64,000 nucleotides of DNA from Burkholderia sp. Bp9143 (GCF_003853645.1 NZ_QTPO01000033.1:1-64000), one strand, 5' to 3'; shown: positions 18,810-28,658, counted from the first letter of the stretch. Program-made: numbers and translations. The notes: a model not told the origin generated them from the letters alone.

Positions 18810-19853
18810 ATGGCCTACGAAGCAGCTTCCGAACGTTATGCCGACATGCAATACCGCACCTGCGGCAAATCCGGGCTCAAATTGCCCGCCCTGTCGCTCG
18901 GCCTGTGGCACAACTTCGGCGACTCGACGCCGATCGCGACGCAGCGTGACATCCTGCGCACCGCGTTCGACCTCGGCATCAATCACTTCGACCTCGCGAA
19001 CAACTACGGGCCGCCATACGGGAGCGCCGAAACCAACTTCGGCCGGCTGCTGAAGGAAGATTTCCGGCCGTATCGCGACGAACTGCTGATCTCGACGAAG
19101 GCCGGCTGGGACATGTGGCCGGGGCCGTACGGAAGTGGCGGCGGGTCGCGCAAGTACGTGCTCGCGAGCCTCGACCAGAGCCTGCAGCGAATGGGCCTCG
19201 ACTATGTCGACATCTTCTATTCGCACCGCTTCGACGCACACACGCCGCTCGAGGAAACCGCCGGCGCGCTCGCATCGGCCGTGCAGCAGGGCAAGGCGCT
19301 GTACATCGGCATCTCGTCGTATTCGGCCGCGAAGACCCGCGAGATGGCCGAACTGCTCGCGCAATACAAGGTGCCGCTGCTGATCCACCAACCGTCGTAC
19401 AACATGCTGAACCGCTGGATCGAGCAGGACCTGCTCGGCACGCTCGACGACATCGGCACGGGCAGCATCGCGTTCACGCCGCTCGCGCAGGGGCTGCTGA
19501 CGTCGAAATACCTGAACGGCGTGCCGGCCGATGCGCGCGTGAACAAGCTGGGCGGCGGATCGCTGAAGCAGGATCACCTGAGCGCGGACAACCTCGAGCA
19601 CGTGCGCAAGCTCAACGGCATCGCGGAGCGGCGCGGGCAGAGCCTCGCGCAGATGGCGCTCGCGTGGGTGTTGCGCAACGGCCGCGTGACGTCCGCACTG
19701 ATCGGCGCGAGCCGTGCGGAGCAGGTGCGCGAAAACGTCGGCGCGCTGAAGAACCTCGAATTCTCGGCGGACGAACTCGCGGAGATCGATCGCTACGCGA
19801 CCGAAGGCGGCATCAATCTGTGGGAAAAGCCGTCCACCGATCAGGCGATCTGA
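18810..19853 (+). CDS. aldo/keto reductase, YghZ/GprA-like
   Basis: This NADPH-dependent reductase of 347 residues has the AKR catalytic tetrad: Asp and Tyr in FDLANNYGPPYGSAE, Lys in LLISTKAGWDMWPG, His in IFYSHRFD. The GYGPPYG loop and GSGGGSRKY segment resemble E. coli YghZ, an L-glyceraldehyde-3-phosphate and methylglyoxal reductase. That makes aldehyde detoxification the likely role (inference). ATG at 18810 gives a full N-terminus. It stands alone. Confidence 0.82.
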   Translation: MAYEAASERYADMQYRTCGKSGLKLPALSLGLWHNFGDSTPIATQRDILRTAFDLGINHFDLANNYGPPYGSAETNFGRLLKEDFRPYRDELLISTKAGWDMWPGPYGSGGGSRKYVLASLDQSLQRMGLDYVDIFYSHRFDAHTPLEETAGALASAVQQGKALYIGISSYSAAKTREMAELLAQYKVPLLIHQPSYNMLNRWIEQDLLGTLDDIGTGSIAFTPLAQGLLTSKYLNGVPADARVNKLGGGSLKQDHLSADNLEHVRKLNGIAERRGQSLAQMALAWVLRNGRVTSALIGASRAEQVRENVGALKNLEFSADELAEIDRYATEGGINLWEKPSTDQAI

Positions 19854-19970
19854 CCGGCAGCAAGGACAGTCGATACGGGATGCGAACTATCGTGTGCCGT
19901 ATCGCGGCGCACACACAAGCCGTCACGTCGCCGCCATGCAGCGATGTGACCGGCGCGCACCGACGCTTCG

Positions 19971-20156
19971 CTAGAGCAGCGCAGGGAGGCCTTCGACGAG
20001 CAATACCGCCACGCCGACGCCGAGGATGACGCCGAGCACGCGCAGCAGGTTGTGGCGGAATTCGGTTGCGCACGGCACCGCGCCGAGAAATAGCGCTCCG
20101 GCCAGCGCCATCGGAATCAACAGGATGAAGTCGCCGATCGTGAAATAGGTCGTCAT
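19971..20156 (-). CDS. small inner-membrane protein, unknown function
   Basis: This 61-residue protein is almost entirely two hydrophobic helices (IGDFILLIPMALAGALFLGAV and LRVLGVILGVGVAVLLVEGL) with a short CATEFRHN turn. ATG at 20156 gives MTTYFTIGDF; the frame above it is not hydrophobic. No family recognised with certainty. Confidence 0.6.
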   Translation of the reverse strand: MTTYFTIGDFILLIPMALAGALFLGAVPCATEFRHNLLRVLGVILGVGVAVLLVEGLPALL

Positions 20157-20420
20157 GCGTGTCTCCATAGTCGGCCGGAACAGGCGCACACGCGTCTTCC
20201 AGCCCCATGCCGGGCATTTCTCATGTTGGGCCGACCCGATTGCGAGCGGGGCGGACAGTTCGAGTATAGGCAACCTCGCCGCGTTTTTCGCTATCCGAAC
20301 CATTAAAAGTATGCGGAAAACCCCCGGGATTCCACATCTTTCCCGCGAATTGGACGAATGCCTTGCGCAAGTCTTTCTCATTCCTTTCGATTTGCGCGGA
20401 AACGTCGTACGTGTTCGATA

Positions 20421-20452
20421 CGGGCCGCCGCACCCGCGGGTGCGGCGGCCCG
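20421..20452. terminator. 32-bp perfect palindrome after the EamA gene
   Basis: CGGGCCGCCGCACCCG is followed at once by its exact complement. It lies 6 bases from the EamA stop and could end that transcript, although no T-tract follows on the minus strand. Confidence 0.5.
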
Positions 20453-20457
20453 TCCGC

Positions 20458-21339
20458 TTACGCGCGATCCGGTTGCGCGCGAACGGCCGGCGTGCGGAAC
20501 ACGAGCGCGAGCCCCGCGACGATCGCCCCCATGCCGGCGAGCGCGAGCGGTTCGGGCCGGTTGCCGAGCCAGACCGCGTCCATCAGCGTGGTGACGACGG
20601 GCACGAGATAGAACAGGCTCGTCACATTGACGAGATCGCCGCGTTGCATCAACCGGTAGAACAGGAGCTGAGCGATCACCGAGATCACGATGCCGAGCCA
20701 CAGCAGCGGCACGACGAACGCCCAGCCGATCTCGAGCGAGATCGGCCGGAACGGCAGGATCGCCACGCACAGCGCGAGGCCGATCGCGTTCTGCAGCGGC
20801 AGCACGTCGGCAGGCGCCGCACGCACGCGCTTTTGCAGCAGCGAGCCGGCGGTCAGCGCGACGAGCGCCGTGAGCGCGCAGGCGACGCCCATGATCGGCA
20901 GGCCGGCACCGCCCACGCCGCGGCACACGACGAGCGCGAGGCCGGCGAGCGACAGCCCGAGCCCGGCGATACGCGTCGGCTGCCAGCGCCGCTCGACGAT
21001 CGCGAGGGTGAGGATCGGCTGTACGCCGAGGATCGTCGCGAGCACGCCCGGTGCGATCCCGCGGTCGAGCGCGAGCAGGTAGAAGATCGAATAGCCGCCC
21101 ATCATCAGCAGGCCGGTCAGCGCGGCCATGCGCCGCTCGCCGCGCGGCGGCAGCCAGCGCCCGCGCACCACGGCCAGCACGAGCAGCACGAGTGACGCGA
21201 GCGCGAATCGTGCGGTGAGAAAGACGAACGCGGATGCGTGACGCAGACCGAGTTCAGCGAAGATCGCGCCGCTGCTCCACAGCAAGACGAAGAGCGACGT
21301 CACGCCATGCGCGGCGAGCGCGCGTTTGAACGAAACCAT
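20458..21339 (-). CDS. EamA-family (DMT) transporter
   Basis: This inner-membrane protein of the drug/metabolite transporter superfamily probably exports a small metabolite. The 293 residues form about ten hydrophobic helices in two EamA repeats (first about 8-140, second about 155-285). ATG at 21339 (MVSFKRALAAHG) was preferred; another start 36 bases upstream is possible. An 18-bp palindrome lies about 58 bases upstream of it. Confidence 0.8.
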   Translation of the reverse strand: MVSFKRALAAHGVTSLFVLLWSSGAIFAELGLRHASAFVFLTARFALASLVLLVLAVVRGRWLPPRGERRMAALTGLLMMGGYSIFYLLALDRGIAPGVLATILGVQPILTLAIVERRWQPTRIAGLGLSLAGLALVVCRGVGGAGLPIMGVACALTALVALTAGSLLQKRVRAAPADVLPLQNAIGLALCVAILPFRPISLEIGWAFVVPLLWLGIVISVIAQLLFYRLMQRGDLVNVTSLFYLVPVVTTLMDAVWLGNRPEPLALAGMGAIVAGLALVFRTPAVRAQPDRA

Positions 21340-22053
21340 GTGAATCCACCTGTCGAACGGATCGAAACGTTCCATGTCGCGCGCGCGGGAACGCGCCGTG
21401 CGTGATCACGCACGAACGGCCGCAAACGGGCGAATGGAAAACGGAAAACGAGAGCCGGCTGGTCAGCCGACGCGTGCCGCCGGCGGGGGCGGCGCGGCGC
21501 CGACGAGCGGCGGTGCGACAGGAGGAGGGAGGACCGACGGATGCGCGCACGCCTGCGGCCGCGAGTCGAACTGCGGCCGGGATTTTGCGAGAGCGGACGT
21601 GAGCGGATGCATCGTGTCGAAATGCGATTGAACGCGAATGAACGTCAAAGGTAACGCAAGGCGGCCATCCCGCGCAACCACTGTCGGCCGCGAGCCGCTG
21701 CCGCGCGCTCGAGCGTCACGCACGTGAAGTCTCCTGACGACCGGGCAAAGGGCAGACGATACGCCCGTGATGCAATTCGCGTGCGCGCCGCGCGTGTGGC
21801 CGGATTCGGCGGACAGTCACATTCGACAGGGTATGATGGGGGTATCCGCTCGTGCAAGCGCACGCGCGGCGCAGTGGTTGATTGGAGACATTCGACGAAT
21901 TCGCGGCACTTCGCCTGCTTCTTCTTCTTTTCGCGCTTCGATAAACCGTGAACAATGGGATCACGCGCAACACCCCGACGAGGGCGGCGCGGATCGTGCA
22001 TTTGCCGGCTCGCCAGCGAACCGGGTTTCAAGTTTCAAGAGTGGGGAACCATC
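21340..22053. other. long intergenic region, EamA / small conserved-looking gene
   Basis: In these 714 bases the clearest element is the perfect palindrome CGTGCGTGATCACGCACG (21397-21414). Around 21830 a TATGAT could be a -10 for the downstream 70-residue gene. Several short frames exist on both strands, none convincing. Composition is less GC-rich near 21590-21660 and 21890-21960. Confidence 0.45.
21397..21414. repeat. 18-bp palindrome, possible operator
   Basis: CGTGCGTGATCACGCACG is a perfect dyad, about 58 bases upstream of the EamA transporter start. Palindromes of this size and place often bind a dimeric repressor. No regulator gene is adjacent. Confidence 0.45.
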
Positions 22054-22266
22054 ATGCATGTCGGGTCGATTGTCTGCACTACCCATATCGCGGTGCCGAA
22101 GGGCGCGCGCGGCATCGTTCAGCGCCTTCTGGGCGACATGGCCATGGTGACCTGGTACGCGGGCGTGCCGGGCGAGTCGAAGGAACTCAACACCGAGCCG
22201 TTCTTTCTCGAGGACCTGATCGACACCGGCGAATCCGTGCTGCCGGCCGGCGCCGCGATCCACTGA
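22054..22266 (+). CDS. hypothetical 70-residue protein
   Basis: The product starts MHVGSIVCTTHIAVPKGARG and continues as a mixed alpha/beta-like sequence with normal, not Arg-rich, composition, ending FFLEDLIDTGESVLPAGAAIH. That composition suggests a real gene. The ATG at 22054 is preceded by GTGGGGA. It ends 50 bases before srkA on the same strand. No family was recognised. Confidence 0.6.
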   Translation: MHVGSIVCTTHIAVPKGARGIVQRLLGDMAMVTWYAGVPGESKELNTEPFFLEDLIDTGESVLPAGAAIH

Positions 22267-22315
22267 GTGCGCGTGCCGCACCGGGCGCTCGTGTTTCGGC
22301 GCGGCTGACGGCACA

Positions 22316-23347
22316 ATGCGGGGCATGAAAGACGACACTTCCGCCCCCGCAGCTCCCGCCGGCCCGCCGTTCGCCGGCCTCACGCCCGAGTGCGTGCTCG
22401 ACGCGCTCGACAGCGTGCTGATGCCGGCCGGGCTGCGTACCGACGGGCGCCTGCTCGCCCTCAACAGCTACGAAAACCGCGTCTACCAGGTCGGCATCGA
22501 AGACGGCCCGCCCGTCGTCGCGAAGTTCTACCGGCCGGCGCGCTGGTCGGACGACGCGATCCTGGAAGAACACGCGTTCGTCGCCGAACTCGCCGCGCGC
22601 GAGATTCCGGCGGTGCCCGCGCGTGTGTTCGACGGCCGCACGCTGCACGCGTTCGACGGCTTCCGCTTCTCGATCTTCGAGCGGCGCGGCGGCCGCGCAC
22701 CCGATCTCGACCGCAGCGACACGCTCGAATGGCTCGGCCGCTTCATCGGCCGGATTCACGCGGTCGGCGCGACCCAGCCGTATGTCGCGCGTCCGGTGCT
22801 CGACATCCGCACGTTCGGCTACGAGCCGCGCGACTACCTGCTCGCGCACGATTTCATTCCCGACGATGTGCGGCCCGCCTACGAAACGGCGGTGACGCTC
22901 GCGCTCGAAGGCGTCGAGGCCGCGTTCGAGCGTGCGGGCGAGATTCGCCTGCTGCGCACGCACGGCGACTGCCATCCGAGCAACGTGCTGTGGACCGACG
23001 CGGGCCCGCATTTCGTCGACTTCGACGACAGCCGGATGGCGCCCGCGGTCCAGGATTTGTGGCTGCTGCTGCCCGGCGATCGCGAAGGCGCGTCGCGTGC
23101 GCTCGCGGATCTGCTCGCCGGTTATGAGGACTTCTGCGAATTCGAGCCGCGCGAGCTGCATCTGGTCGAAGCGCTGCGCACGCTGCGCTTGATCCACTAC
23201 GCGGCGTGGCTTGCGCGCCGCTGGGACGATCCGGCGTTTCCCGCCGCATTCCCGTGGTTCAACACGCATCGCTACTGGGAGGCACGCGTGCTCGAACTGC
23301 GCGAACAGATCGGCGCGATGCAGGAAGGGCCGCTCTGGCCCGTGTGA
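22316..23347 (+). CDS. srkA: stress response kinase A (YihE/SrkA)
   Basis: This Ser/Thr protein kinase of the aminoglycoside-phosphotransferase fold has 343 residues. It keeps the active-site loop LLRTHGDCHPSNVLW (catalytic Asp, Asn) and the metal-binding HFVDFDDSRMAPAVQD. The N-terminal NSYENRVYQVGIEDGPPVVAKFYRPARW is the SrkA hallmark. In E. coli this kinase counters envelope stress and programmed death. Two start codons lie close together (22316 and 22325); the first is used. Confidence 0.88.
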   Translation: MRGMKDDTSAPAAPAGPPFAGLTPECVLDALDSVLMPAGLRTDGRLLALNSYENRVYQVGIEDGPPVVAKFYRPARWSDDAILEEHAFVAELAAREIPAVPARVFDGRTLHAFDGFRFSIFERRGGRAPDLDRSDTLEWLGRFIGRIHAVGATQPYVARPVLDIRTFGYEPRDYLLAHDFIPDDVRPAYETAVTLALEGVEAAFERAGEIRLLRTHGDCHPSNVLWTDAGPHFVDFDDSRMAPAVQDLWLLLPGDREGASRALADLLAGYEDFCEFEPRELHLVEALRTLRLIHYAAWLARRWDDPAFPAAFPWFNTHRYWEARVLELREQIGAMQEGPLWPV

Positions 23348-23412
23348 CGGCACGCGCGGCAGCGTCGCCGCGCGGCATGTTCGAGTGGGCCGCCGCGCGC
23401 GGCCCGCACCGC

Positions 23413-24855
23413 TCAGAACTTCAGCATCATCCTGATCACCGCAGCGAAGCGCTTGCCGTAAGGCGGCGCGATCAGCCCGCGGGTATTCAGGCGCGCCTGC
23501 GTGAGCACGGGCTTCATCTTCGAGAACGTCACGAAGCCGTCGTAGCCGTGATACGCACCCATCCCGCTCGCGCCGACGCCGCCGAACGGCAAGCTGCCGC
23601 ACGCGATGTGCAACAGCGCGTCGTTGACCGTCACGCCGCCCGAGATCGTCTCGCGCATCACGCGGTCGACCGTGCCGCCATCCTCGTCGAACAGGTACAG
23701 CGCGAGCGGCCGCGGCCGCGCGTTCACGTACGCGATCGCCTCGTCGAGCCGCTCGTACGGCACGAGCGGCAGCAGCGGCCCGAAGATTTCCTCCTGCATC
23801 AGCTGTGACGCGGCCGGCACGTGCGTGACCGCGCATGGCACGAAGCGGCGCGACGCGGGATCGGACTGCGCGTCCGACAGCGGATGCAGTTGCGCGCCGG
23901 CTGCCTGCGCGTCGGCCGCAAGCTGCTGCAGCCGGGCGTAGTGGCGCGGCGACACGATCGTCGTGTAGTCGCCGTTGGTCGACAGGTCCGGATACAGCTT
24001 GGCGAAGCGCACCCGCGCGCGCTCGATGAACGCGCCCTCCATCCCGCGCGGCAGCAGCACGTAGTCGGGCGCGATGCAGGTCTGGCCCGCATTCAGCGTC
24101 TTGCCGCCGATGATCGCGTCGACGGCCGCATCGAAGCGCGCATTCGGGCCGACGATCGCCGGCGACTTGCCGCCGAGCTCGAGCGTGACCGGAGTGAGAT
24201 TGTCGGCCGCGGCGCGCATCACGTGGCGGCCGACGTGCGTCGAGCCGGTGAACAGCAGGTGATCGAACGGCAGCGCGCTGAACGCGACGCCAATCTCGGC
24301 ATCGCCGTTCACGACCGCGACGTGGTCGCGCGAGAAGGTCTTCGCGATCAGCTGTTCGAACAGCGCCGACGTGCGCGGCGTCAGTTCGGACATCTTGATG
24401 ATCGCGCGGTTGCCGGCCGTGAGCGCGCAGATCAGCGGACCGGCCGCGAGCAGGATCGGATAGTTCCACGGCACGACGATGCCGACCACGCCGAGCGGCT
24501 GCGGCAGCACCTTCGCGCGCGCAGGCCGCAGCCACTTGTTCATCGGCTTGCGGATCGGCTTCATCCAGCGCTTGCCGTGCTTGAGTGCGTCGTCGATCTC
24601 TTCCTTCGCCATCCAGATTTCCGACAGCAGCACTTCCTGTTTCGCGCGATGCCCGAAGTCGGCGCGGATCGCGTCGGCGAGCGCATCCGCGTGATCGATC
24701 AGCATCGTGCGCAGCGCACGCAGGTGCTGCGCGCGAGTGTCCCACTCCGGATACGGCGCGCGCAGGTAGGCCGCGCGCTGGTCGCGCAGCAGCGACGTCA
24801 GCGCATCGACCGACGGCAGCGCTTGCGGGGCCAGTTCGGGCAGGTCGTTCTTCAT
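23413..24855 (-). CDS. coniferyl aldehyde dehydrogenase-type NAD(P) aldehyde dehydrogenase
   Basis: This 480-residue member of the ALDH superfamily oxidises an aldehyde to its acid. The general base Glu is in VTLELGGKSPAIVG, the nucleophile Cys in NAGQTCIAPDYVLLP, and the cofactor loop in FTGSTHVGRHV. The overall pattern (LRDQRAAYLRAPYPEWDTR, WMKPIRKPMNKWLRPA) resembles coniferyl aldehyde dehydrogenases; the substrate is inferred only. ATG at 24855 was chosen; the few upstream codons are not conserved. It diverges from the GMC oxidoreductase, which could make an aldehyde for it. Confidence 0.8.
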   Translation of the reverse strand: MKNDLPELAPQALPSVDALTSLLRDQRAAYLRAPYPEWDTRAQHLRALRTMLIDHADALADAIRADFGHRAKQEVLLSEIWMAKEEIDDALKHGKRWMKPIRKPMNKWLRPARAKVLPQPLGVVGIVVPWNYPILLAAGPLICALTAGNRAIIKMSELTPRTSALFEQLIAKTFSRDHVAVVNGDAEIGVAFSALPFDHLLFTGSTHVGRHVMRAAADNLTPVTLELGGKSPAIVGPNARFDAAVDAIIGGKTLNAGQTCIAPDYVLLPRGMEGAFIERARVRFAKLYPDLSTNGDYTTIVSPRHYARLQQLAADAQAAGAQLHPLSDAQSDPASRRFVPCAVTHVPAASQLMQEEIFGPLLPLVPYERLDEAIAYVNARPRPLALYLFDEDGGTVDRVMRETISGGVTVNDALLHIACGSLPFGGVGASGMGAYHGYDGFVTFSKMKPVLTQARLNTRGLIAPPYGKRFAAVIRMMLKF

Positions 24856-25576
24856 GTCGTCTACTCCAGTTGAGCGTGGCACGGCGGCCAGCAGTCAGGC
24901 CGCACGCACCCGCTCGGCGAGCGTGGCGGGGCGGGTCAGGTTGGCGCGCGTCGCGCGGCGCGGGGCCGGATGCGATGCGCGGGCGAAAACAGGGTGCAGC
25001 GTGCGGCAAGCGTCGCATCCGCGCGACGGTGTTCGCGTCCCAAAACGGGATTGCGCGGGATGCGCGTGCGGCTCGATGCGACTTCCGAACGATGCGCGAT
25101 CGCGTGCTGCAGGCGCTTGCCGGCACACGGAAGCGGCGTCGTGCGATGCGCGCGACGACGCACGCACCGGCAGGTCGTGCCGCGCATGCGACGAACCGTC
25201 CAAACGGTCGGCGATAGGTGGTGTCGTTCGATTTCGACCGGCCGCGCGCACGGTGTTGCACGTCACCGTCCGGGCATCCGTTTGAAATGAAATGCGGGCC
25301 GCGCGCGGTGCGCCCGGACAACCCGGTCGGCACGCGGCCTGCGGAACGTCGCGCTGCATCGTCGTCTCCCCAGTTTCACGATGGCGCGGCTTCTGTCGGC
25401 CGGTGCATCGCGTCGCATCGATCGATACATCTTAAATTTAGTTCGCGCGGGCGTTTAGAGGAATCGCTCTTGAATCGGCGTGCCGCGTGCGCGACGGCCA
25501 TTCCTACAATGCCCGAACATTACAAGCGTGAGCCGGGCCGCGCCGGCCGCCGTTCATGACACGAAGGAGACGTGAC
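24856..25576. other. long divergent region, aldehyde dehydrogenase / GMC oxidoreductase
   Basis: The 720 bases hold no convincing gene. Frames on both strands are Arg- and Cys-rich shadows. A less GC-rich patch at 25415-25445 contains ATCGATCGATACATC and TTAAATTTA, a plausible promoter zone; TACAAT at 25505-25510 could be a -10 for the GMC gene without a well-spaced -35. Confidence 0.45.
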
Positions 25577-27217
25577 GTGCAATACGACTACATCATCGTT
25601 GGCGGAGGGTCGGGCGGGGCGAGCCTCGCCAGCCGCCTCGCCGATGCGTGCCCCGACGCGACGATCGCACTGATCGAGGCCGGCTCGCACACGGAGCGCA
25701 ACCTGCTCGTCAACATGCCGGTGGGGATCGCGGCGCTCGTGCCGTTCAAGCTCGGCACGAACTACGGTTACGAGACGGTGCCGCAGCCGGGCCTCGGCGG
25801 CCGCCGCGGCTACCAGCCGCGCGGGCGCGGGATGGGCGGCTCGAGCGCGATCAACGCGATGATCTACACGCGCGGCCACCCGGGCGACTACGACGAGTGG
25901 GCACAACTCGGCGCGACGGGCTGGAGCTGGCAGGACGTGCTGCCGTATTTCCGCCGCGCGGAAGGCAACGCGCGCGGCGCCGATGCATGGCACGGCGCGG
26001 ACGGTCCGTTGACGGTGTCCGATCTGCGCTTTCGCAATCCGTTTTCCGAACGATTCATCCAGGCCGCGCACGCGGCCGGTTATCCGCTCAACGACGATTT
26101 CAACGGCGCGACGCAGGAAGGCGTCGGCTTCTATCAGGTCACGCATCGCGACGGCTCGCGCTGCAGCGTCGCGCGTGCGTACATCTACGGCCGCAACCGG
26201 CCGAACCTGCATGTGATCACCGATGCGACGGTGCTGCGCGTGGGCTTCGACGGCAAGCGCGCGGTCGGCGTCGTGGTGTCGCGCGACGGACGCGTCGAGA
26301 CGCTCGGCGCGCGTGCGGAAGTGATCCTGTCGGCCGGCGCGTTCAATTCGCCGCAACTGCTGATGTGCTCGGGAATCGGTCCGGCGGAACAGTTGCGCCG
26401 GCACGGGATCGCGGTCGTGCAGGACGCGCCGGACGTCGGCACCAACCTGATCGACCATATCGACTTCATCATCAACACGCGGGTGAATTCGTCGGAGCTG
26501 GTCGGCATCTGCCTGCGCGGGATCGCGAAGATGACGCCGGCGCTCGCGCGCTACTTCTCGAGCCGCACGGGGATGATGACGAGCAACGTCGCGGAGGCCG
26601 GCGGCTTCATCAAGAGCGATCCGTCGCTCGATCGTCCGGACCTGCAGCTGCATTTCTGCACGGCGCTCGTCGACGATCACAACCGCAAGATGCACTGGGG
26701 CTTCGGTTATTCGCTGCACGTGTGCGCGCTGCGCCCGTTCAGCCGCGGCACGGTCGCGCTCGCGAGCGGCGATGCGCGCGACGCGCCGCTGATCGATCCG
26801 CGCTTCTTCAGCGATACGCGCGATCTCGACCTGCTCGTGCGGGGGGCGCAGGCGATGCGCCGGATCCTGTCGCAGGCGCCGCTCGCGTCGCAGGGCGGGC
26901 GCGAGTTGTATACGCGGGCGGACCAGAGCGAAGCCGAGCTGCGCGCGACGATCGTCGCGCACGCCGACACGATCTATCACCCGGTCGGTACCTGCCGGAT
27001 GGGCTCGGATGCGCGCGCGGTCGTGGATCCGCAACTGCGCGTGCGGGGCGTCGAAGGGCTGCGGGTGGTGGATGCATCGGTAATGCCGACGCTGATCGGC
27101 GGGAACACGAATGCGCCGTCGGTGATGATCGGCGAACGAGCGGCGGACTTCATCGTCGCGACGCGCAAGGGCGACGTGCCGCGCGGCCAGGCGGCCGCGG
27201 CGGTGCACGGCCGCTGA
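25577..27217 (+). CDS. GMC-family FAD oxidoreductase (choline/alcohol dehydrogenase-like)
   Basis: This FAD-dependent alcohol dehydrogenase of 546 residues has the N-terminal dinucleotide fold DYIIVGGGSGGASLASRLAD and GMC signature 1 around GRGMGGSSAINAMIYTRG. The C-terminal active-site region is HPVGTCRMG with NTNAPSVMIGERA. Relatives oxidise choline or long-chain or polyethylene-glycol-type alcohols; without betB or betI nearby, a general alcohol role is more likely. GTG at 25577 has GAAGGAGA eight bases upstream, so it is preferred to the ATG at 25556. Confidence 0.85.
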   Translation: MQYDYIIVGGGSGGASLASRLADACPDATIALIEAGSHTERNLLVNMPVGIAALVPFKLGTNYGYETVPQPGLGGRRGYQPRGRGMGGSSAINAMIYTRGHPGDYDEWAQLGATGWSWQDVLPYFRRAEGNARGADAWHGADGPLTVSDLRFRNPFSERFIQAAHAAGYPLNDDFNGATQEGVGFYQVTHRDGSRCSVARAYIYGRNRPNLHVITDATVLRVGFDGKRAVGVVVSRDGRVETLGARAEVILSAGAFNSPQLLMCSGIGPAEQLRRHGIAVVQDAPDVGTNLIDHIDFIINTRVNSSELVGICLRGIAKMTPALARYFSSRTGMMTSNVAEAGGFIKSDPSLDRPDLQLHFCTALVDDHNRKMHWGFGYSLHVCALRPFSRGTVALASGDARDAPLIDPRFFSDTRDLDLLVRGAQAMRRILSQAPLASQGGRELYTRADQSEAELRATIVAHADTIYHPVGTCRMGSDARAVVDPQLRVRGVEGLRVVDASVMPTLIGGNTNAPSVMIGERAADFIVATRKGDVPRGQAAAAVHGR

Positions 27218-27250
27218 GCGGCGCGCACCGGCACGCGACCGACGCGATGC

Positions 27251-28627
27251 TCAGGCGAACGTATCGACGAGGCCCGCGCGGCTCACGGTCGCGCCGGCCG
27301 CTGCGGATTGCGCAGCGGCGACCGGTGCATCGACGGCTGACGATCCGGCGCGCGCGCGCGGCGACGACTGGCCGCCGGCGAAGCGCTGTTGCGGGTTCTG
27401 CTGCTGCGACGCGAAGCCGCCGTCGCTGACGGTCGCGCTACCCAGGCCGAGCCCGCCGGCTTCCATCGCTTCGCGCAGCTTCGGCAGCGCGGCTTCCACC
27501 GCGTCGCGCACCTGCGCGTGCTGCGACACGAACAGCGCATGCGCGTGGTTGTCCGCGACGCGCAGCACGACCTGCAGCGGGCCGAGGTCCGGCGGGTTCA
27601 GCGTCAGCTCGGCGCTCTGCTGGTGCGCATTCGACAGGAACACGACCTTCTGGCTCAGCGCGTCGGTCCAGTCGGCGGTGCCGACATGCGGGGCCAGCAC
27701 ATGCGTGTTGGCCGCGGCGATCGAGCTTGCAGCGGGCGATGTCGGGAGGTTCGCCTGTGCAGCTGCCGCGGCCGTCGCGGCGGCCGCGACCGTTGCGTCG
27801 GGGGCCGGGCCGGCGGTTTCTTCGGCGGCAGCGAATGCATGCGCCGCGGGCTGGCCGGTTGCGCCGGCCTGCAGCGCCGGCGCGGTGGCTGGCGCGGACG
27901 TCTGCTGCGTCGCGAGCGCGCCTTTCGCGTCGGCGAGCGTGCGGTCGAAGGTCGGGACTTTCGGCGTCAGCGGGGCGGCGGCGGCCGATGGGGGCGTCGT
28001 CGATGCCGGTGCTGCCGCTGCCGCTGCGGCTGCCGTGCCGGTCGCGGGCATCGCGATCGCACCCGAGCCGTCGGTCAGCTTCGCCAGCGCCGCCTGCAGC
28101 GCGTCGCGACCCGACGCCGGCACGGCGGCCGCATCCTTGTCGGCATGATTCGTCAGCGCGGCCGTGGCGTCGGGCTGGCCGGACGCGGCCGTCGTTTGCG
28201 CGGTGGTGGCTGCGCTAGCGGCAGTATCGGCGGTAGCGGCATTAGCCGGCGCCGCGTCGTTCGCGCGCGCCTGCAGTTGCGCCTGCACGGCGGCGGCCGC
28301 CGCGAGCGCGGCGGCGTCGGGACTGGGTGGCGTGTTCGCGTCGACGATCGACTTGTCGTCGTCGCTGTCGCTGCCGGACGGCTTCGTGCCGGCGACCGGC
28401 GTCGACGACGCCTGTTTCGTCGAGACGTCCGGCTTGCCGGCGAGCGCCGCGTCGTGCCGCGTGACGACGCTTTGCTTCAGCGTCTGCGCGAACGGCACGG
28501 CGGCCGGGCTGGTGGCGGCATCGTTGCCGGCGGACTTGGCGGCGGCGGACGAACTCGCGTCGCGGACGGCCTTGAGTGCGGTGCCGGCGGTGTCGAGCAG
28601 CGCGCCGAGCAGGGGCAGGGGAGGCAT
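27251..28627 (-). CDS. fliK: flagellar hook-length control protein FliK
   Basis: FliK is secreted as a molecular ruler and switches the flagellar export gate from hook to filament substrates. The 458-residue protein has a long Ala/Thr/Pro-rich N-terminal region of low complexity, as usual for the ruler part. The conserved C-terminal Flg_hook domain (SAELTLNPPDLGPLQVVLRVADNHAHALFVSQHAQVRDAVEAALPKLREAM) follows, then a Gln/Ser-rich tail. It is the last gene of the fliF-K set, 31 bases after fliJ. Confidence 0.9.
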   Translation of the reverse strand: MPPLPLLGALLDTAGTALKAVRDASSSAAAKSAGNDAATSPAAVPFAQTLKQSVVTRHDAALAGKPDVSTKQASSTPVAGTKPSGSDSDDDKSIVDANTPPSPDAAALAAAAAVQAQLQARANDAAPANAATADTAASAATTAQTTAASGQPDATAALTNHADKDAAAVPASGRDALQAALAKLTDGSGAIAMPATGTAAAAAAAAPASTTPPSAAAAPLTPKVPTFDRTLADAKGALATQQTSAPATAPALQAGATGQPAAHAFAAAEETAGPAPDATVAAAATAAAAAQANLPTSPAASSIAAANTHVLAPHVGTADWTDALSQKVVFLSNAHQQSAELTLNPPDLGPLQVVLRVADNHAHALFVSQHAQVRDAVEAALPKLREAMEAGGLGLGSATVSDGGFASQQQNPQQRFAGGQSSPRARAGSSAVDAPVAAAQSAAAGATVSRAGLVDTFA

Positions 28628-28658
28628 GACGATTCTCTCGTTCGAAAGCGGTGAGCGG

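Noticed and set aside
22187..25333. An open frame of about 1050 codons on the minus strand
   Set aside because: Mostly antisense to srkA and out of frame with the aldehyde dehydrogenase; Arg/Ala-rich without any domain.
27700..28330. Low-complexity repetitive sequence suggesting a repeat region
   Set aside because: It is the Ala/Pro/Thr-rich ruler region of fliK, expected for the family.
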